Assembly (NCBI RefSeq): GCF_015594725.1
Contig: NZ_JADNRC010000011.1
Coordinates: 119,140-183,139, forward strand
Source: Flavobacterium sp. ALJ2
Lineage (GTDB): Bacteria; Bacteroidota; Bacteroidia; Flavobacteriales; Flavobacteriaceae
Direction: 5' to 3'
Length of the DNA: 64,000 bases
Part shown: positions 43,836 through 51,586 of the stretch, piece after piece
Numbering within the stretch: the first letter of the stretch is position 1
Layout of the letters: each line of letters begins with the position of its first letter
Program-made: the position numbers and the translations under genes
Notes under the pieces: model-generated
What the model saw: the letters and a program-made list of their open reading frames with translations, nothing else
The model's database searches: none
Told to the model about the DNA's origin: nothing

Positions 43836-45902
43836 TTAATAAACAACGGTTAAAACTTCATTTTTTGCTGGATTGTTACTCTCTAAATTGGGTATTAAAT
43901 GATACTCGTATTCGGTATTAATTTTTAAGGTTTTGTCGTCTATGGTTAGTATTTCGCCGTTGAGTTGTTTCCACAAAGTAGGCGGTGTTCCTTTTATACT
44001 TTTGTAAATGCTCAAACCTGTAATTTTACCTTTGCTTTTAGTATAGACCCAAGTAAGGGTGACTTTTTTACTTGCTCTATCGGGTACAGCTTCTGAGTAG
44101 GTAATTACTTTTAAGGGTGTAAAATCTAATACTTGAATTGTAATGGTAGAGTTTTCTATTGACGACCAAAGATTGCCTTTGTCTCTTGCCAGAATAGCAT
44201 ATTGATATATTTTTTTGTTCTCGACTCTATCATCTGTATATTCCTGGATGGTGTCGTTTATTTGTTTTATTTCTTGCCATTTGTCTTGTCCTTTTTCTCT
44301 TCTTCTAAGGCTGTAACCCACGACGTCTTCGCTATAACTGCGAATCCATTTTAGGTGTATTTTGCCATCGTTGTTGTCATAATCCTTGAAAATAGGAGCC
44401 GCTGGCGGAATTTTATCGGGTTTGTCTAAAACTAGTATTTCAGATGGGTCTGATATATTATAGCGCATGTCTTCAGCAGCAATTCTATAATAGACTTTGC
44501 TGTTGGTCATTTTCAAACTCACGCTGTCTTGGTATTCATTCCCAACGTATGATTTATGGTAAATGTCTACAAATTCTTCGCCCTGTGCATTGGCTTTCAA
44601 AATTCTGTAACCGCGTAAATCTTTTTCCTCGTTAGGTTTCCATTTTAATTTTACTACGCCTAAACTGTCAATTACACCTTCAAGTCCTATTGGCTTTGCT
44701 GGCGGGATGGAATCTACGGGTTGTACCAACATACTTTGCGAAGTCATACGTTGGTTGTTTTTACCAATGGTAGTTATCGTAAAATAATTAGACGGATATA
44801 AATTGTCTTTGTAATTGAGTTTTCTTTCGCTTGCCGGAATAATTTTGGTAACGGTTTTATATGGACCTCTATCATTTTCAGCTAGATTGATTTCGTAACC
44901 TTGTATAAATTCTTCCGATTCTTTTGGGTATTCCCATTCTAGATTGATGTGGTTGGAATTGAAGATGTTATAATTCGATAATCTTGCGGATGTTACTAAT
45001 CCCGAAAGTCCTTTTGTAGTAATAGGTTTTGTGATTTCTCCTTTTTCGCCAAAAGAGGTGATTCCGAATAAACGATAACGATATTCTTTGTCGTTTACAC
45101 TCAGGGTATCTACATAGTACATGGTTTTAGAAGGGTTGTCTTCTTTGTCATTCAAGTTAACCAAAGGTGTTGCAGAAATGGGACTAAAGTTGACTCCGTC
45201 TTCTGATTTTTCGACCATAAACGAGGTATAAATTCTTTTGAAGGTTTCGTAATCCCATGAAAGCATTACTTTTTTATCGTCTCCAATGGCATTAAAATCT
45301 GTTGGAGCTGGCAAAGTTGTGTAGTCTTTTAAGCCTATCAAATACGAAGATGCTTTTACATTTGGTGTTTCAAAAACACTCACCTGATACGCATATACTT
45401 CGTTTGGTTTTACATCAATATCTACAAATCCCCAACCTGCTTTTATAGCGCCTGTAAAACTCATATCAGCAGCATATAGTGCAAAGGTGTAACGCTGATC
45501 GAGTTCGTCAGTCATATTTACTATTCTAGAAATCTCACTTTCTTTGGATCCTGTTACTTCAAAACTTTCCCCATATATCGATTGCGCGATAATAGCTGCG
45601 TTATTGTCTTTTTGAACCAAATCTAACCAAGAATCTAGTGGTTCTGGAAGTAAAGGTTTTTGCGTTTGTTTTAATTTTTCCTGCTTAGGCAAAATTTTAC
45701 CATCACGCAAAATGGTTGTTCTGGTAATCACAAATCCTTTTTTGTTTGCTTTTTGCCACTCAATTGGAGAGTCTATTGCCCAACGAATCAAAATTTTATC
45801 TTTTTGAGCGCGGGCATTTATCATTACAGTCGCACGTTTAGCTTGAGAGTATGATAACGATATAAATAGTAAGAATAAAAAAGGAAGTATTTTTTTTCCC
45901 AT
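43836..45902 (-). CDS. Exported fibronectin type III domain protein
   Basis: A 688-residue protein with a signal sequence (ILPFLFLLFISLSYSQ). Fn3-like repeats occupy about residues 195-290, 295-395, 398-500, 500-600 and 600-688; clear landmarks are GVVKLKWKPNEEKDLRGYRI and GKIHLKWIRSYSEDVVGYSL. The first ~190 residues form a separate beta-rich domain. There is no lipobox and no T9SS tail. It is the first intact gene of the co-directional set, 4 bases upstream of the SprB-repeat gene, and may be a periplasmic or surface partner of the Fn3/toxin protein. Confidence 0.82.
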   Translation of the reverse strand: MGKKILPFLFLLFISLSYSQAKRATVMINARAQKDKILIRWAIDSPIEWQKANKKGFVITRTTILRDGKILPKQEKLKQTQKPLLPEPLDSWLDLVQKDNNAAIIAQSIYGESFEVTGSKESEISRIVNMTDELDQRYTFALYAADMSFTGAIKAGWGFVDIDVKPNEVYAYQVSVFETPNVKASSYLIGLKDYTTLPAPTDFNAIGDDKKVMLSWDYETFKRIYTSFMVEKSEDGVNFSPISATPLVNLNDKEDNPSKTMYYVDTLSVNDKEYRYRLFGITSFGEKGEITKPITTKGLSGLVTSARLSNYNIFNSNHINLEWEYPKESEEFIQGYEINLAENDRGPYKTVTKIIPASERKLNYKDNLYPSNYFTITTIGKNNQRMTSQSMLVQPVDSIPPAKPIGLEGVIDSLGVVKLKWKPNEEKDLRGYRILKANAQGEEFVDIYHKSYVGNEYQDSVSLKMTNSKVYYRIAAEDMRYNISDPSEILVLDKPDKIPPAAPIFKDYDNNDGKIHLKWIRSYSEDVVGYSLRRREKGQDKWQEIKQINDTIQEYTDDRVENKKIYQYAILARDKGNLWSSIENSTITIQVLDFTPLKVITYSEAVPDRASKKVTLTWVYTKSKGKITGLSIYKSIKGTPPTLWKQLNGEILTIDDKTLKINTEYEYHLIPNLESNNPAKNEVLTVVY

Positions 45903-45989
45903 TATGCAATTGTTTCCATGTTAAAAAAGCAAACGCTCCAAGTAACTATTATTAAGTGTTTGCTTTTTCTCTTTATGAATTTATATTTT

Positions 45990-46129
45990 TTAATACACGT
46001 ATTGAGTAGTATATGTTGAAACAGAATCTCCACTTGGGTAATTTTTTAGCTGTTCGATTGGATATCATCATGTGAACAAGAAGTAAACACTAATAAACTA
46101 GCAGTGAATAAGTAAAGTAATTTTTTCAT
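45990..46129 (-). pseudogene. Truncated small lipoprotein remnant
   Basis: ATG at 46129 opens 27 codons, MKKLLYLFTASLLVFTSCSH then a short tail, stopping at 46046. The signal peptide and lipobox (VFTSC) are intact. A neighbouring frame continues with NYPSGDSVSTYTTQYVY and stops at 45990, so one indel probably split a ~45-residue lipoprotein. It lies just upstream of the 45.9 kb operon. The rest of the 45903-46806 stretch shows only a terminator and promoter, listed separately. Confidence 0.5.
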
Positions 46130-46586
46130 AGTTTTGATTTTAATTAACAAACAAAATAATGAGTTTTATTACTAAAATTCGTCCAAAATAAGACATAAAA
46201 ATATCATTATAAGACTTTTTTGCACCCCAATTAATACCCATGACAAATCCTTTTTCTACAATTCAAAATGCCTTTTTCAAGTCTTGCCTAAGAGTAAAAT
46301 CTTTTATAATCTAGATCTATTAGTACAAATTGTAAAAATTGCCTTTTGTAAGCATTAATATTTTTTAGCAGAAAATAACTCTTTAACCAAATTTAATACT
46401 TGTGTACTGTGCCAGTAAAAGTTTTAAATAAACGATAGATTACATGTAATAAAAGGTCTTTATAACGTAATTCTAACTTATATTTCTGATTTATAAAATA
46501 CCCCCTTTAGTAACGGAAATATTCAATAAATGCTCTAAATCTTCCAAAAAAAAGTTCGACATTTGTTCGGGCAGGGCTACTAAGAC

Positions 46587-46617
46587 AAAAGCTTCAGAGA
46601 AATCTGAAGCTTTTTTT
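46587..46617 (+). terminator. Terminator of the recurring AGCTTCAGA type
   Basis: A 12-bp perfect stem AAAAGCTTCAGA/TCTGAAGCTTTT closes a GAAA loop and is followed by T. The same hairpin recurs at 47283-47308 and 52389-52416. No intact plus-strand gene precedes this copy; the bases just before it (46560-46586) resemble the end of a tRNA-linked tail. Confidence 0.7.
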
Positions 46618-46712
46618 GTATGTAATCTTTTAATTATTTGTCTGTTCACTTTGTGTCACACAAAAAGAGATTCATACCGAAACGGGGCAAAAGCAGATAT
46701 AACATCTGAAAA

Positions 46713-46781
46713 ACGGATATTTAACGGATATTTTTTTATCTTTGAAACTCAGACTTTTTAAGTCAAATGGCTTTATCTTTG
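46713..46781 (+). promoter_or_regulatory. Candidate promoter and repeats upstream of the XRE gene
   Basis: TATCTTTG, a perfect TAnnTTTG -7 match, occurs at 46737-46744 and again at 46774-46781, the latter 26 bases before the ATG. ACGGATATTT is repeated at 46713-46722 and about 11 bases later, one helical turn. A GACTT/AAGTC dyad lies between the two -7 matches (46752-46764). No good -33 element is visible. Confidence 0.4.
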
Positions 46782-46806
46782 AGCCTTTAGAAAATTGATA
46801 ATCATT

Positions 46807-47214
46807 ATGGAACAGAGAGTACATCAGGGAAGAAACGTCAAACGTTTTAGAGAAATGCTTGGTATCAAACAGGAGGCATTGGCTTATGATTTAGGGGAAG
46901 ACTGGAATCAAAAGAAAATTTCTATGCTGGAGCAGAAAGATGTTATTGAAGATAATCTACTTAAACAAATTTCTAATTCATTGAAAATTCCTGTTGAAGC
47001 TTTTCAGAATTTTGATGAGGAGCAGGCTATAAATATTATTTCAAATAATTTTAACGACCAATCTAATGGTTACAACTATTATCCAACTTTCAATGTAAAT
47101 CCAATAGAAAAATGGATAGAAGCTTTAGAGGAAATCAAACGTTTAAATTTAGAACTTTTGAAAACCAAGGATGAACATATTAGGGTTTTAGAGAAATTAT
47201 TAAAGGATAAATAA
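46807..47214 (+). CDS. XRE family transcriptional regulator
   Basis: ATG at 46807 is preferred to an in-frame TTG at 46795. The 135-residue protein opens with a helix-turn-helix (NVKRFREMLGIKQEALAYDL, then KKISMLEQKDVIEDNLLKQI). The acidic helical C-terminus (residues ~98-135, IEALEEIKRLNLELLKTKDE) probably forms a coiled coil for dimerisation. Proteins of this kind are common in Flavobacterium genomes, often single genes near accessory regions. Targets are unknown. A terminator follows at 47283-47308. Confidence 0.85.
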   Translation: MEQRVHQGRNVKRFREMLGIKQEALAYDLGEDWNQKKISMLEQKDVIEDNLLKQISNSLKIPVEAFQNFDEEQAINIISNNFNDQSNGYNYYPTFNVNPIEKWIEALEEIKRLNLELLKTKDEHIRVLEKLLKDK

Positions 47215-47282
47215 ACTTAAAAAGATATTAATTTAAGTGAAATTTGAGTTGAGTACCAGATATGATTAACAAACTAATAAGT

Positions 47283-47308
47283 AAAGCTTCAGAGAAATCT
47301 GGAGCTTT
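47283..47308 (+). terminator. Terminator after the XRE gene
   Basis: AAAGCTTCAGA pairs with TCTGGAGCTTT (one G-T wobble) across a GAAA loop, followed by a T run. It is 69 bases after the XRE stop and belongs to the recurring hairpin family. Confidence 0.78.
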
Positions 47309-47413
47309 TTTTGTTTTTGTAATTCTGATTCTCTTTGCGGGCACAGATTACAAATCTGCGCTATCATTGTCTACATATCGGAGCTATCAGGGTAGCTGTT
47401 GGCAGTAGTGAAG

Positions 47414-47758
47414 TCATGTGTTTTTGATTTTTAATTTCTCTTCAAACCAATCGTGAAAGTAAATTATTACTCCAATAACAATATGATAAATTATAAAAAG
47501 CACACCAACTAATCCAGATTTGTCTAATGCCCCAAAATGAAGGATAGCTGTAAAGATGTGGAATCCTGTTAGCGCTAATAAAGCAGCGTTAGACTTTTTA
47601 GAAATTATAAATCCAATTAAAATTAATTGAAACAAAACTCTCAATATTTGTGAAGGTAATCTTTGCGAATCAACTTCTTTAAAAACTAATCCGATAATTA
47701 TAAGTTCGACAAATAAAGTCAAAATAATTGTTGTAATTAAAATTGGTCGATCTTTCAT
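47414..47758 (-). CDS. Small multi-span membrane protein of unknown function
   Basis: A 114-residue protein with about four hydrophobic spans (residues ~7-27, 38-53, 58-76, 83-102) and a short charged C-terminus (HDWFEEKLKIKNT). It is not recognised as a named family. Single gene on the minus strand between the XRE terminator and the first of two repeats that flank the parDE pair. Confidence 0.6.
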   Translation of the reverse strand: MKDRPILITTIILTLFVELIIIGLVFKEVDSQRLPSQILRVLFQLILIGFIISKKSNAALLALTGFHIFTAILHFGALDKSGLVGVLFIIYHIVIGVIIYFHDWFEEKLKIKNT

Positions 47759-47805
47759 TCTTAATATTTTCTTTATTTATCACTGTTAATGTTCTGGTAC
47801 TACAG

Positions 47806-47910
47806 CAGGCTTGGCGACTAAATTAATTCCTCTTTTAAGATTTACCAAATCATCCCAAGTACAAAACCAACTTCCTGTTAAGTCTATTACCCAACTCTTT
47901 TGTGGTAGCT
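47806..47910. repeat. Diverged direct repeat, copy A (3' side of parE)
   Basis: About 105 bases that align at roughly 70% by eye with 48554-48660 in the same orientation. Read on the minus strand, both copies give related peptides, with GSWFCTWDDLVNLKRGINLV here, so they look like remnants of one coding sequence. The two copies bracket the parDE pair. Confidence 0.55.
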
Positions 47911-47925
47911 GCTATGTGAAGTTCC

Positions 47926-48219
47926 TTATAGTTTACTTTTTAAATCCATCATTCCATGAAGAATTCTTGCGATTTCTATTTCGTTCTTTGATATAATTGA
48001 GTAGAAGATAATATGTTCACCCGACTTATAACCGGATAGTCCTTTCGTTACTATGCCATAGTTTCTACCAAGTTCTGGATTATTTGCTAAATCATCACAT
48101 GAGGTCAAAAGTAAATCGTAATACTTTTCAGCTTGCATTTCAGACCAAGTTTCGATTGTATAATCCCAAATTTCAGATAAATCATCAACAGCTTTATTTG
48201 TTAAATAATATTTAGCCAT
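47926..48219 (-). CDS. parE: ParE/RelE family toxin
   Basis: A 97-residue protein with the ParE pattern: YYLTNKAVDDLSEIWDYTIE at the N-terminus, EKYYDLLLTSCDDLANNPEL in the middle, and a C-terminal YSIISKNEIEIARILHGMMD strand-helix. ParE toxins usually poison DNA gyrase and RelE toxins cleave mRNA; the sequence fits ParE better. The ATG overlaps the antitoxin stop by 8 bases, the usual antitoxin-first layout with coupling. Confidence 0.9.
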   Translation of the reverse strand: MAKYYLTNKAVDDLSEIWDYTIETWSEMQAEKYYDLLLTSCDDLANNPELGRNYGIVTKGLSGYKSGEHIIFYSIISKNEIEIARILHGMMDLKSKL

Positions 48220-48463
48220 TTGATTTTTTTCTTGCTTTTAAAACGTCAAGATATTTTTTAGCATCAAAATCTACTGCACGTCCACTTTCAATTCCATCAT
48301 TGATCGCTTTTCTTAAGGCTATAATTTTATTTTCCTCATCTTCTAAAAGACGAAGACCTGCTCTGATAACTTCACTTGCATTATTGAATCTTCCATCATT
48401 TACACTTTGTTCGATAAAACTTTCGAAATGATTACCAAGCGATATAGAAGTATTTCGTCCCAT
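48212..48463 (-). CDS. parD: ParD-type ribbon-helix-helix antitoxin
   Basis: An 83-residue protein. Residues 1-45 form a ribbon-helix-helix DNA-binding domain (NTSISLGNHFESFIEQSVND, then NASEVIRAGLRLLEDEENKI). The C-terminal ~35 residues would wrap the toxin. It starts 16 bases downstream of a 9-bp inverted repeat that is a natural autoregulatory operator. Antitoxin and toxin neutralise each other as a complex that represses the operon. Confidence 0.9.
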   Translation of the reverse strand: MGRNTSISLGNHFESFIEQSVNDGRFNNASEVIRAGLRLLEDEENKIIALRKAINDGIESGRAVDFDAKKYLDVLKARKKSNG

Positions 48464-48477
48464 AATTTTTTTTAGCT

Positions 48478-48500
48478 AAGTTACCAAAAAATGGTAACTT
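48478..48500. promoter_or_regulatory. Inverted-repeat operator of the parDE pair
   Basis: AAGTTACCA (48478-48486) and TGGTAACTT (48492-48500) are perfect 9-bp arms around five A. It lies just upstream of parD, where ParD-type repressors bind. Confidence 0.65.
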
Positions 48501-48553
48501 TTTAAATTATTACGATTTTTTTTGGAATCTCACATAATATTCCCTTTCTACTA

Positions 48554-48660
48554 GTGGCTTGGGGTTAAATTAAGACCATTCTTCGGATTTATCAAATAAT
48601 CCCAAATATAAAACCTACTTTCCATTAAGCCAATTACCCAAATCCATTGTAGTGGTTGAT
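48554..48660. repeat. Diverged direct repeat, copy B (upstream of parD)
   Basis: Counterpart of 47806-47910 in the same orientation, starting with GTGGCTTGG. On the minus strand it reads ESRFYIWDYLINPKNGLNL where copy A reads GSWFCTWDDLVNLKRGINL. Together they flank a ~750-base segment carrying parDE. Confidence 0.55.
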
Positions 48661-48679
48661 GAACTAAACCTTCGGTAGC

Positions 48680-48735
48680 CAGCATCAGGTTTGACTCCTG
48701 TTGCCACGACTAAGACAAAGCTTCATAGAAATTAA
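48680..48735. other. tRNA-3'-end-like scar
   Basis: CAGG-TTTGACT-CCTG forms a T-arm-like hairpin followed by an acceptor-like tail, ACTAAGAC and a decayed AAAGCTTCA terminator arm. No 5' half of a tRNA is present. The same ending recurs near 46580 and 49390. Confidence 0.35.
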
Positions 48736-48754
48736 AATACTTTACACACACAGA

Positions 48755-49075
48755 TTACAAATTCGCATTACCATGTTGATTTATTTCACGCATCTCATCC
48801 AGCAACTCCATTTCATCGTCAGGAAGAAGCTGTAAAGCAATTTCAAGTAAGATTATTAAATCAATTGTAACATCAGAGGAAATATCTTTTTTAAGTAAGC
48901 TAATACCTATTTTAAGTAAAGAAGAAACTGTTAGATTTAATTCATAATAAGAAGATAATTTTATTGGTACGCTAAACGAATTATTTTCAGCATCGGGTTT
49001 TAGTTTTGTGAAATAGTTCATTTTACTCATTAATTCTAAAATAGTTGTGGCTAATTCTTTTTGTTGCGTTTCCAT
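48755..49075 (-). CDS. Small soluble protein of unknown function
   Basis: A 106-residue acidic, helical protein (LLKIGISLLKKDISSDVTID, then LEIALQLLPDDEMELLDEMR) with no signal peptide. It is not a family I can name. It lies between scars of tRNA-like sequence and a strong hairpin at 49126-49159, so it appears to be one of several small accessory genes inserted here. Confidence 0.55.
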   Translation of the reverse strand: METQQKELATTILELMSKMNYFTKLKPDAENNSFSVPIKLSSYYELNLTVSSLLKIGISLLKKDISSDVTIDLIILLEIALQLLPDDEMELLDEMREINQHGNANL

Positions 49076-49125
49076 ATTATCTAATTATTTTTATTTGCAT
49101 AGTTCAGGAAACTTTTACAATAAAA

Positions 49126-49159
49126 CAGGAACGTATATGACTGAACTTATACGTTCCTG
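49126..49159. terminator. Perfect hairpin upstream of the 48.8 kb gene
   Basis: CAGGAACGTATA/TATACGTTCCTG form a 12-bp perfect stem with a 10-base loop. No strong T run follows on either strand. It may terminate a decayed neighbour or bound an inserted segment. Confidence 0.5.
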
Positions 49160-49197
49160 CATTTATGATTGTCTATTAATAAATACTAATATCAATC

Positions 49198-49308
49198 TAC
49201 CAAAGTAAAAGAAGTTGGAAAACGAATTCAGGAAATTCGAATTAACTGCAAAATGTAATTTTGAGAAAAACAATATGTCCAGACTGGAAAAGGGAAATAT
49301 AATCTATT
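49198..49308 (+). pseudogene. Remnant of an XRE helix-turn-helix gene
   Basis: Translating gives KVKEVGKRIQEIRINCKM and a stop; another frame continues CNFEKNNMSRLEKGN. The two pieces match the two halves of a Cro/C1-type helix-turn-helix with the middle lost and a frameshift. No start codon or full gene is left. Confidence 0.5.
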
Positions 49309-49319
49309 TAAATTTTAGC

Positions 49320-49420
49320 CAGTTACGCGGATATACACACTAACAAAGTGGAATGTTACAGGTACAAGTCCTGTTCCCGCTATCAACACAAAGCTTCAAA
49401 GAAATCTGGAACTTTGTTTG
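49320..49420 (+). other. tRNA-3'-end-like scar with decayed terminator
   Basis: ACAGG-TACAAGT-CCTGT makes a 5-bp T-arm with a 7-base loop, followed by TCCCGCTA as an acceptor-like end. A decayed copy of the AGCTTCAGA terminator follows (49391-49418). The D-arm and the 5' acceptor strand are missing, so this is not an intact tRNA gene. The remaining bases to 49493 show no gene. Confidence 0.4.
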
Positions 49421-49493
49421 CTTATCACCCTTTCTTATCCTTAACCAAATCGAAAGAACGTATAAATCAGTAAACAAAATCTATATTTATATT

Positions 49494-49544
49494 CAGCTTT
49501 ATCGACTAGGATTACAGGTGAGAAGTCGGGAGACTTCACACAGC
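49494..49544. repeat. Hairpin-bearing direct repeat, copy 1
   Basis: GAAGTC-GGGA-GACTTC with outer GTG/CAC pairing lies at 49518-49541, preceded by GATTACAGGTG. A related sequence with the same flank occurs at 51457-51502. The two copies bracket the genes at 49759-51177. The rest of 49545-49758 shows no gene. Confidence 0.4.
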
Positions 49545-49758
49545 TTTCCATAAAAACTCTTCGGGGAGCGGGAATGTTATGGGCTTCATTGCGGTTCGTG
49601 TAGCTCAAAGGCATCTAGTAACGGTTTTCTGCTACAAGGAACTATCGATTACAAAGACGAAAACTGTCTGCCAGCTTTGAACTTGATACGAAGCACAAAG
49701 TTTCACTTAACCACTTAACCGCCAATTTCTTGTAGCTGCAGTTATTAGGTTGCTGTTT

Positions 49759-50385
49759 TTATTCATCAATACTTTTTTGTGAGTCAAAGTGATTGCTATT
49801 TATTACTTTATAGTCCGTAAACTGAAATACTCTGGCTTTTTCAGGTTGTTGTTCTGAATAGTAGTCTTTTGGAAACCCTTTTTGTGAATAAAATTTTCCT
49901 GTAAGTTCAATGATGTCCCCATTATAACCAATAGTATCTGGTATAAAAACCTTATCATTTATTGGTTCCAAAAAGATCTCGTCACAATCATTGTCATTAC
50001 ACTTTGTACCATTGTCTTCAATTATTTTCCAGTTTGCACATTCGCAACCATAAGCAATATATGCCACTTTAATTTTGTGAGTCTCGTCATCTAGTTGCCT
50101 AGGTATTGCGCAAATAATAAAAAATGGAATTAGTCCTAAAACAGGCAAACTAGAGAGCCTAATTAATTTTCCATAAATGGGTCTTTTTGCTGTCCTTAAA
50201 TAATAAAAAAGGATTAAGGAAATTAAAGTTACAGCAAAAACTAAAATGATCAGTAAGCCAGTAAGTGATGCTAAAAGTCTGCCAGCTAGATGAAATCTAT
50301 CTATCAAATACGAGTATGCTAATCCAAGGAAAATCGCGCAAAGAATATAGTAAAAGGTCTGTAGTGTTTTATTCATAATTGTCAT
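49759..50385 (-). CDS. Membrane-anchored protein of unknown function
   Basis: A 208-residue protein (an in-frame ATG at 50376 is an alternative start). It has three hydrophobic spans in the first ~105 residues (LQTFYYILCAIFLGLAYSYL; LTGLLIILVFAVTLISLILF; SSLPVLGLIPFFIICAIP). A soluble C-terminal domain of ~100 residues follows, containing a CEC pair and CNDNDC, four Cys in a short stretch that could bind metal or form disulfides. Not recognised as a named family. It sits between two diverged repeats and next to an attC-like inverted repeat, so may be cassette-borne. Confidence 0.6.
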   Translation of the reverse strand: MTIMNKTLQTFYYILCAIFLGLAYSYLIDRFHLAGRLLASLTGLLIILVFAVTLISLILFYYLRTAKRPIYGKLIRLSSLPVLGLIPFFIICAIPRQLDDETHKIKVAYIAYGCECANWKIIEDNGTKCNDNDCDEIFLEPINDKVFIPDTIGYNGDIIELTGKFYSQKGFPKDYYSEQQPEKARVFQFTDYKVINSNHFDSQKSIDE

Positions 50386-50388
50386 CTT

Positions 50389-50530
50389 AAAATGCCCAAT
50401 AATGTCTGGTACTTCTCGTTCATGCGGGTTTCGGAGCGCAAATATCTAATTTATTACTGATGTTCGTTAGAATTCTAAAAGTAGAATTTTGCACTTCAGC
50501 TCGCCTGACGCAAAACCCTTGTTAGCGTTA
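50389..50530. repeat. attC-like imperfect inverted repeat between two small genes
   Basis: Nested pairings include GGGTTT (50426-50431) with AAACCC (50513-50518), GAGC (50434-50437) with GCTC (50499-50502), GCAAA (50438-50442) with TTTGC (50488-50492), and an inner AATTCTA/TAGAATT hairpin (50471-50488). It ends in CCCTTGTTAGCGTT. The length and imperfect palindrome resemble integron recombination sites, but the GTTRRRY core is not exact and no integrase is present. Confidence 0.35.
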
Positions 50531-50571
50531 TTTTTTTTAGCACAAAGGCCAGCGTTTTATTATAACTAATC

Positions 50572-51177
50572 CTAATTACCATAAAAGAAATCTAATTCTT
50601 TACTTAGATTCTCTATTTTCTTTTTTCCAAGTTTAGTAAAACCAACAAAAGGGTAAAAATCTTTACTTTCTATTTTGATTTTCTTGTGTAACATTGCTGG
50701 AATATCCTCTGAAGTAATCATGTAATTGCAATCTAAACAAATATCAGTTTTGAAAACAATTGTGCTATCCTTGTAAAAGACAATTGCCATGTGAGGAATA
50801 AAGCAAGCAGCTGTTCCTTCGCCATAAGTTTTTTTATCAGTAAAAATTGTTATAACTTGTTCAATCTGTAATTGACTTAAGCTCTTTTGTTTAGTCACAA
50901 CTGGAGTAAACTTACCATCATCTGACGTTATGCTAACAAATTTTTCTCCAGCTCCTTCATAATCATAAGCAATTACTTTGTTATATTGTAGATTCTTAAA
51001 TGGTAAGGTCTGAGTATTTGATTTTTTAATTTTATCAACTGAATTTAAGTATTGCATTAACTCGTTTTGTTTCAAATATTTTTTTGGAATCCTTTTTTCA
51101 GAATCCTTTTCTTGAGCTTTTAGATTAATAGTAAAAAAAAGCAATGTTATTAGAATAGTTATTTTGTAGTTTTTCAT
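50572..51177 (-). CDS. Exported protein of unknown function
   Basis: ATG at 51177 (MKNYKITILITLLFFTINLK) gives a 201-residue protein with a signal sequence cleaved after AQ near residue 21; an ATG two codons earlier is an alternative. The mature part has a Cys-x2-Cys (DICLDC) and a preceding ACF; the family is not recognised. It has no lipobox, so it is probably periplasmic. It follows no obvious operon and sits between the attC-like element and the second hairpin repeat. Confidence 0.6.
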   Translation of the reverse strand: MKNYKITILITLLFFTINLKAQEKDSEKRIPKKYLKQNELMQYLNSVDKIKKSNTQTLPFKNLQYNKVIAYDYEGAGEKFVSITSDDGKFTPVVTKQKSLSQLQIEQVITIFTDKKTYGEGTAACFIPHMAIVFYKDSTIVFKTDICLDCNYMITSEDIPAMLHKKIKIESKDFYPFVGFTKLGKKKIENLSKELDFFYGN

Positions 51178-51586
51178 ATGCATCGTTTTTTAAGCATTGG
51201 TTACAACTTACATATCTAATAATACTCAACTTATACGCACTAAATTGGGTCGATATGTCTGATAAAAATCAGTGTTTATTTGTTTTCAAAGATAGGATTT
51301 TTATTCCATAAATTATCGAATGAACCCTTCATTTATCGAGTGCTTTTCGTACAAACATGGGGTGAATTTCGGTGGCCTTGCTACTTTGATATCCAATAAT
51401 TTTTGTTGGATACGCAAGACAAAAAGCATAGAAAATATTAAACTACATTTTTTGTTTACTTGATCAAGATTGTGGGTGTAAAGTCAGAAGACATTCACAC
51501 AACATTAACGAAGATCTCTTTTGAAGAAAAGCATAGAAATAAGTAATAAAAGTAATTTTAATCAAAATCTATTTTATTTTTGCCAA
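51178..51586. other. Gene-free stretch with two hairpins
   Basis: TATCCAA/TTGGATA (51390-51396 with 51406-51412) has an outer CTTGC/GCAAG pair. The element at 51457-51502 is copy 2 of the direct repeat seen at 49494-49544. A TATTTTTG promoter-like match at 51575-51582 is only 4 bases before the truC ATG. No other gene is seen. Confidence 0.4.

Noticed and set aside
49320..49420. A tRNA gene
   Set aside because: Only a T-arm and acceptor-like tail are present; no D-arm, anticodon arm with proper spacing, or matching 5' acceptor strand.
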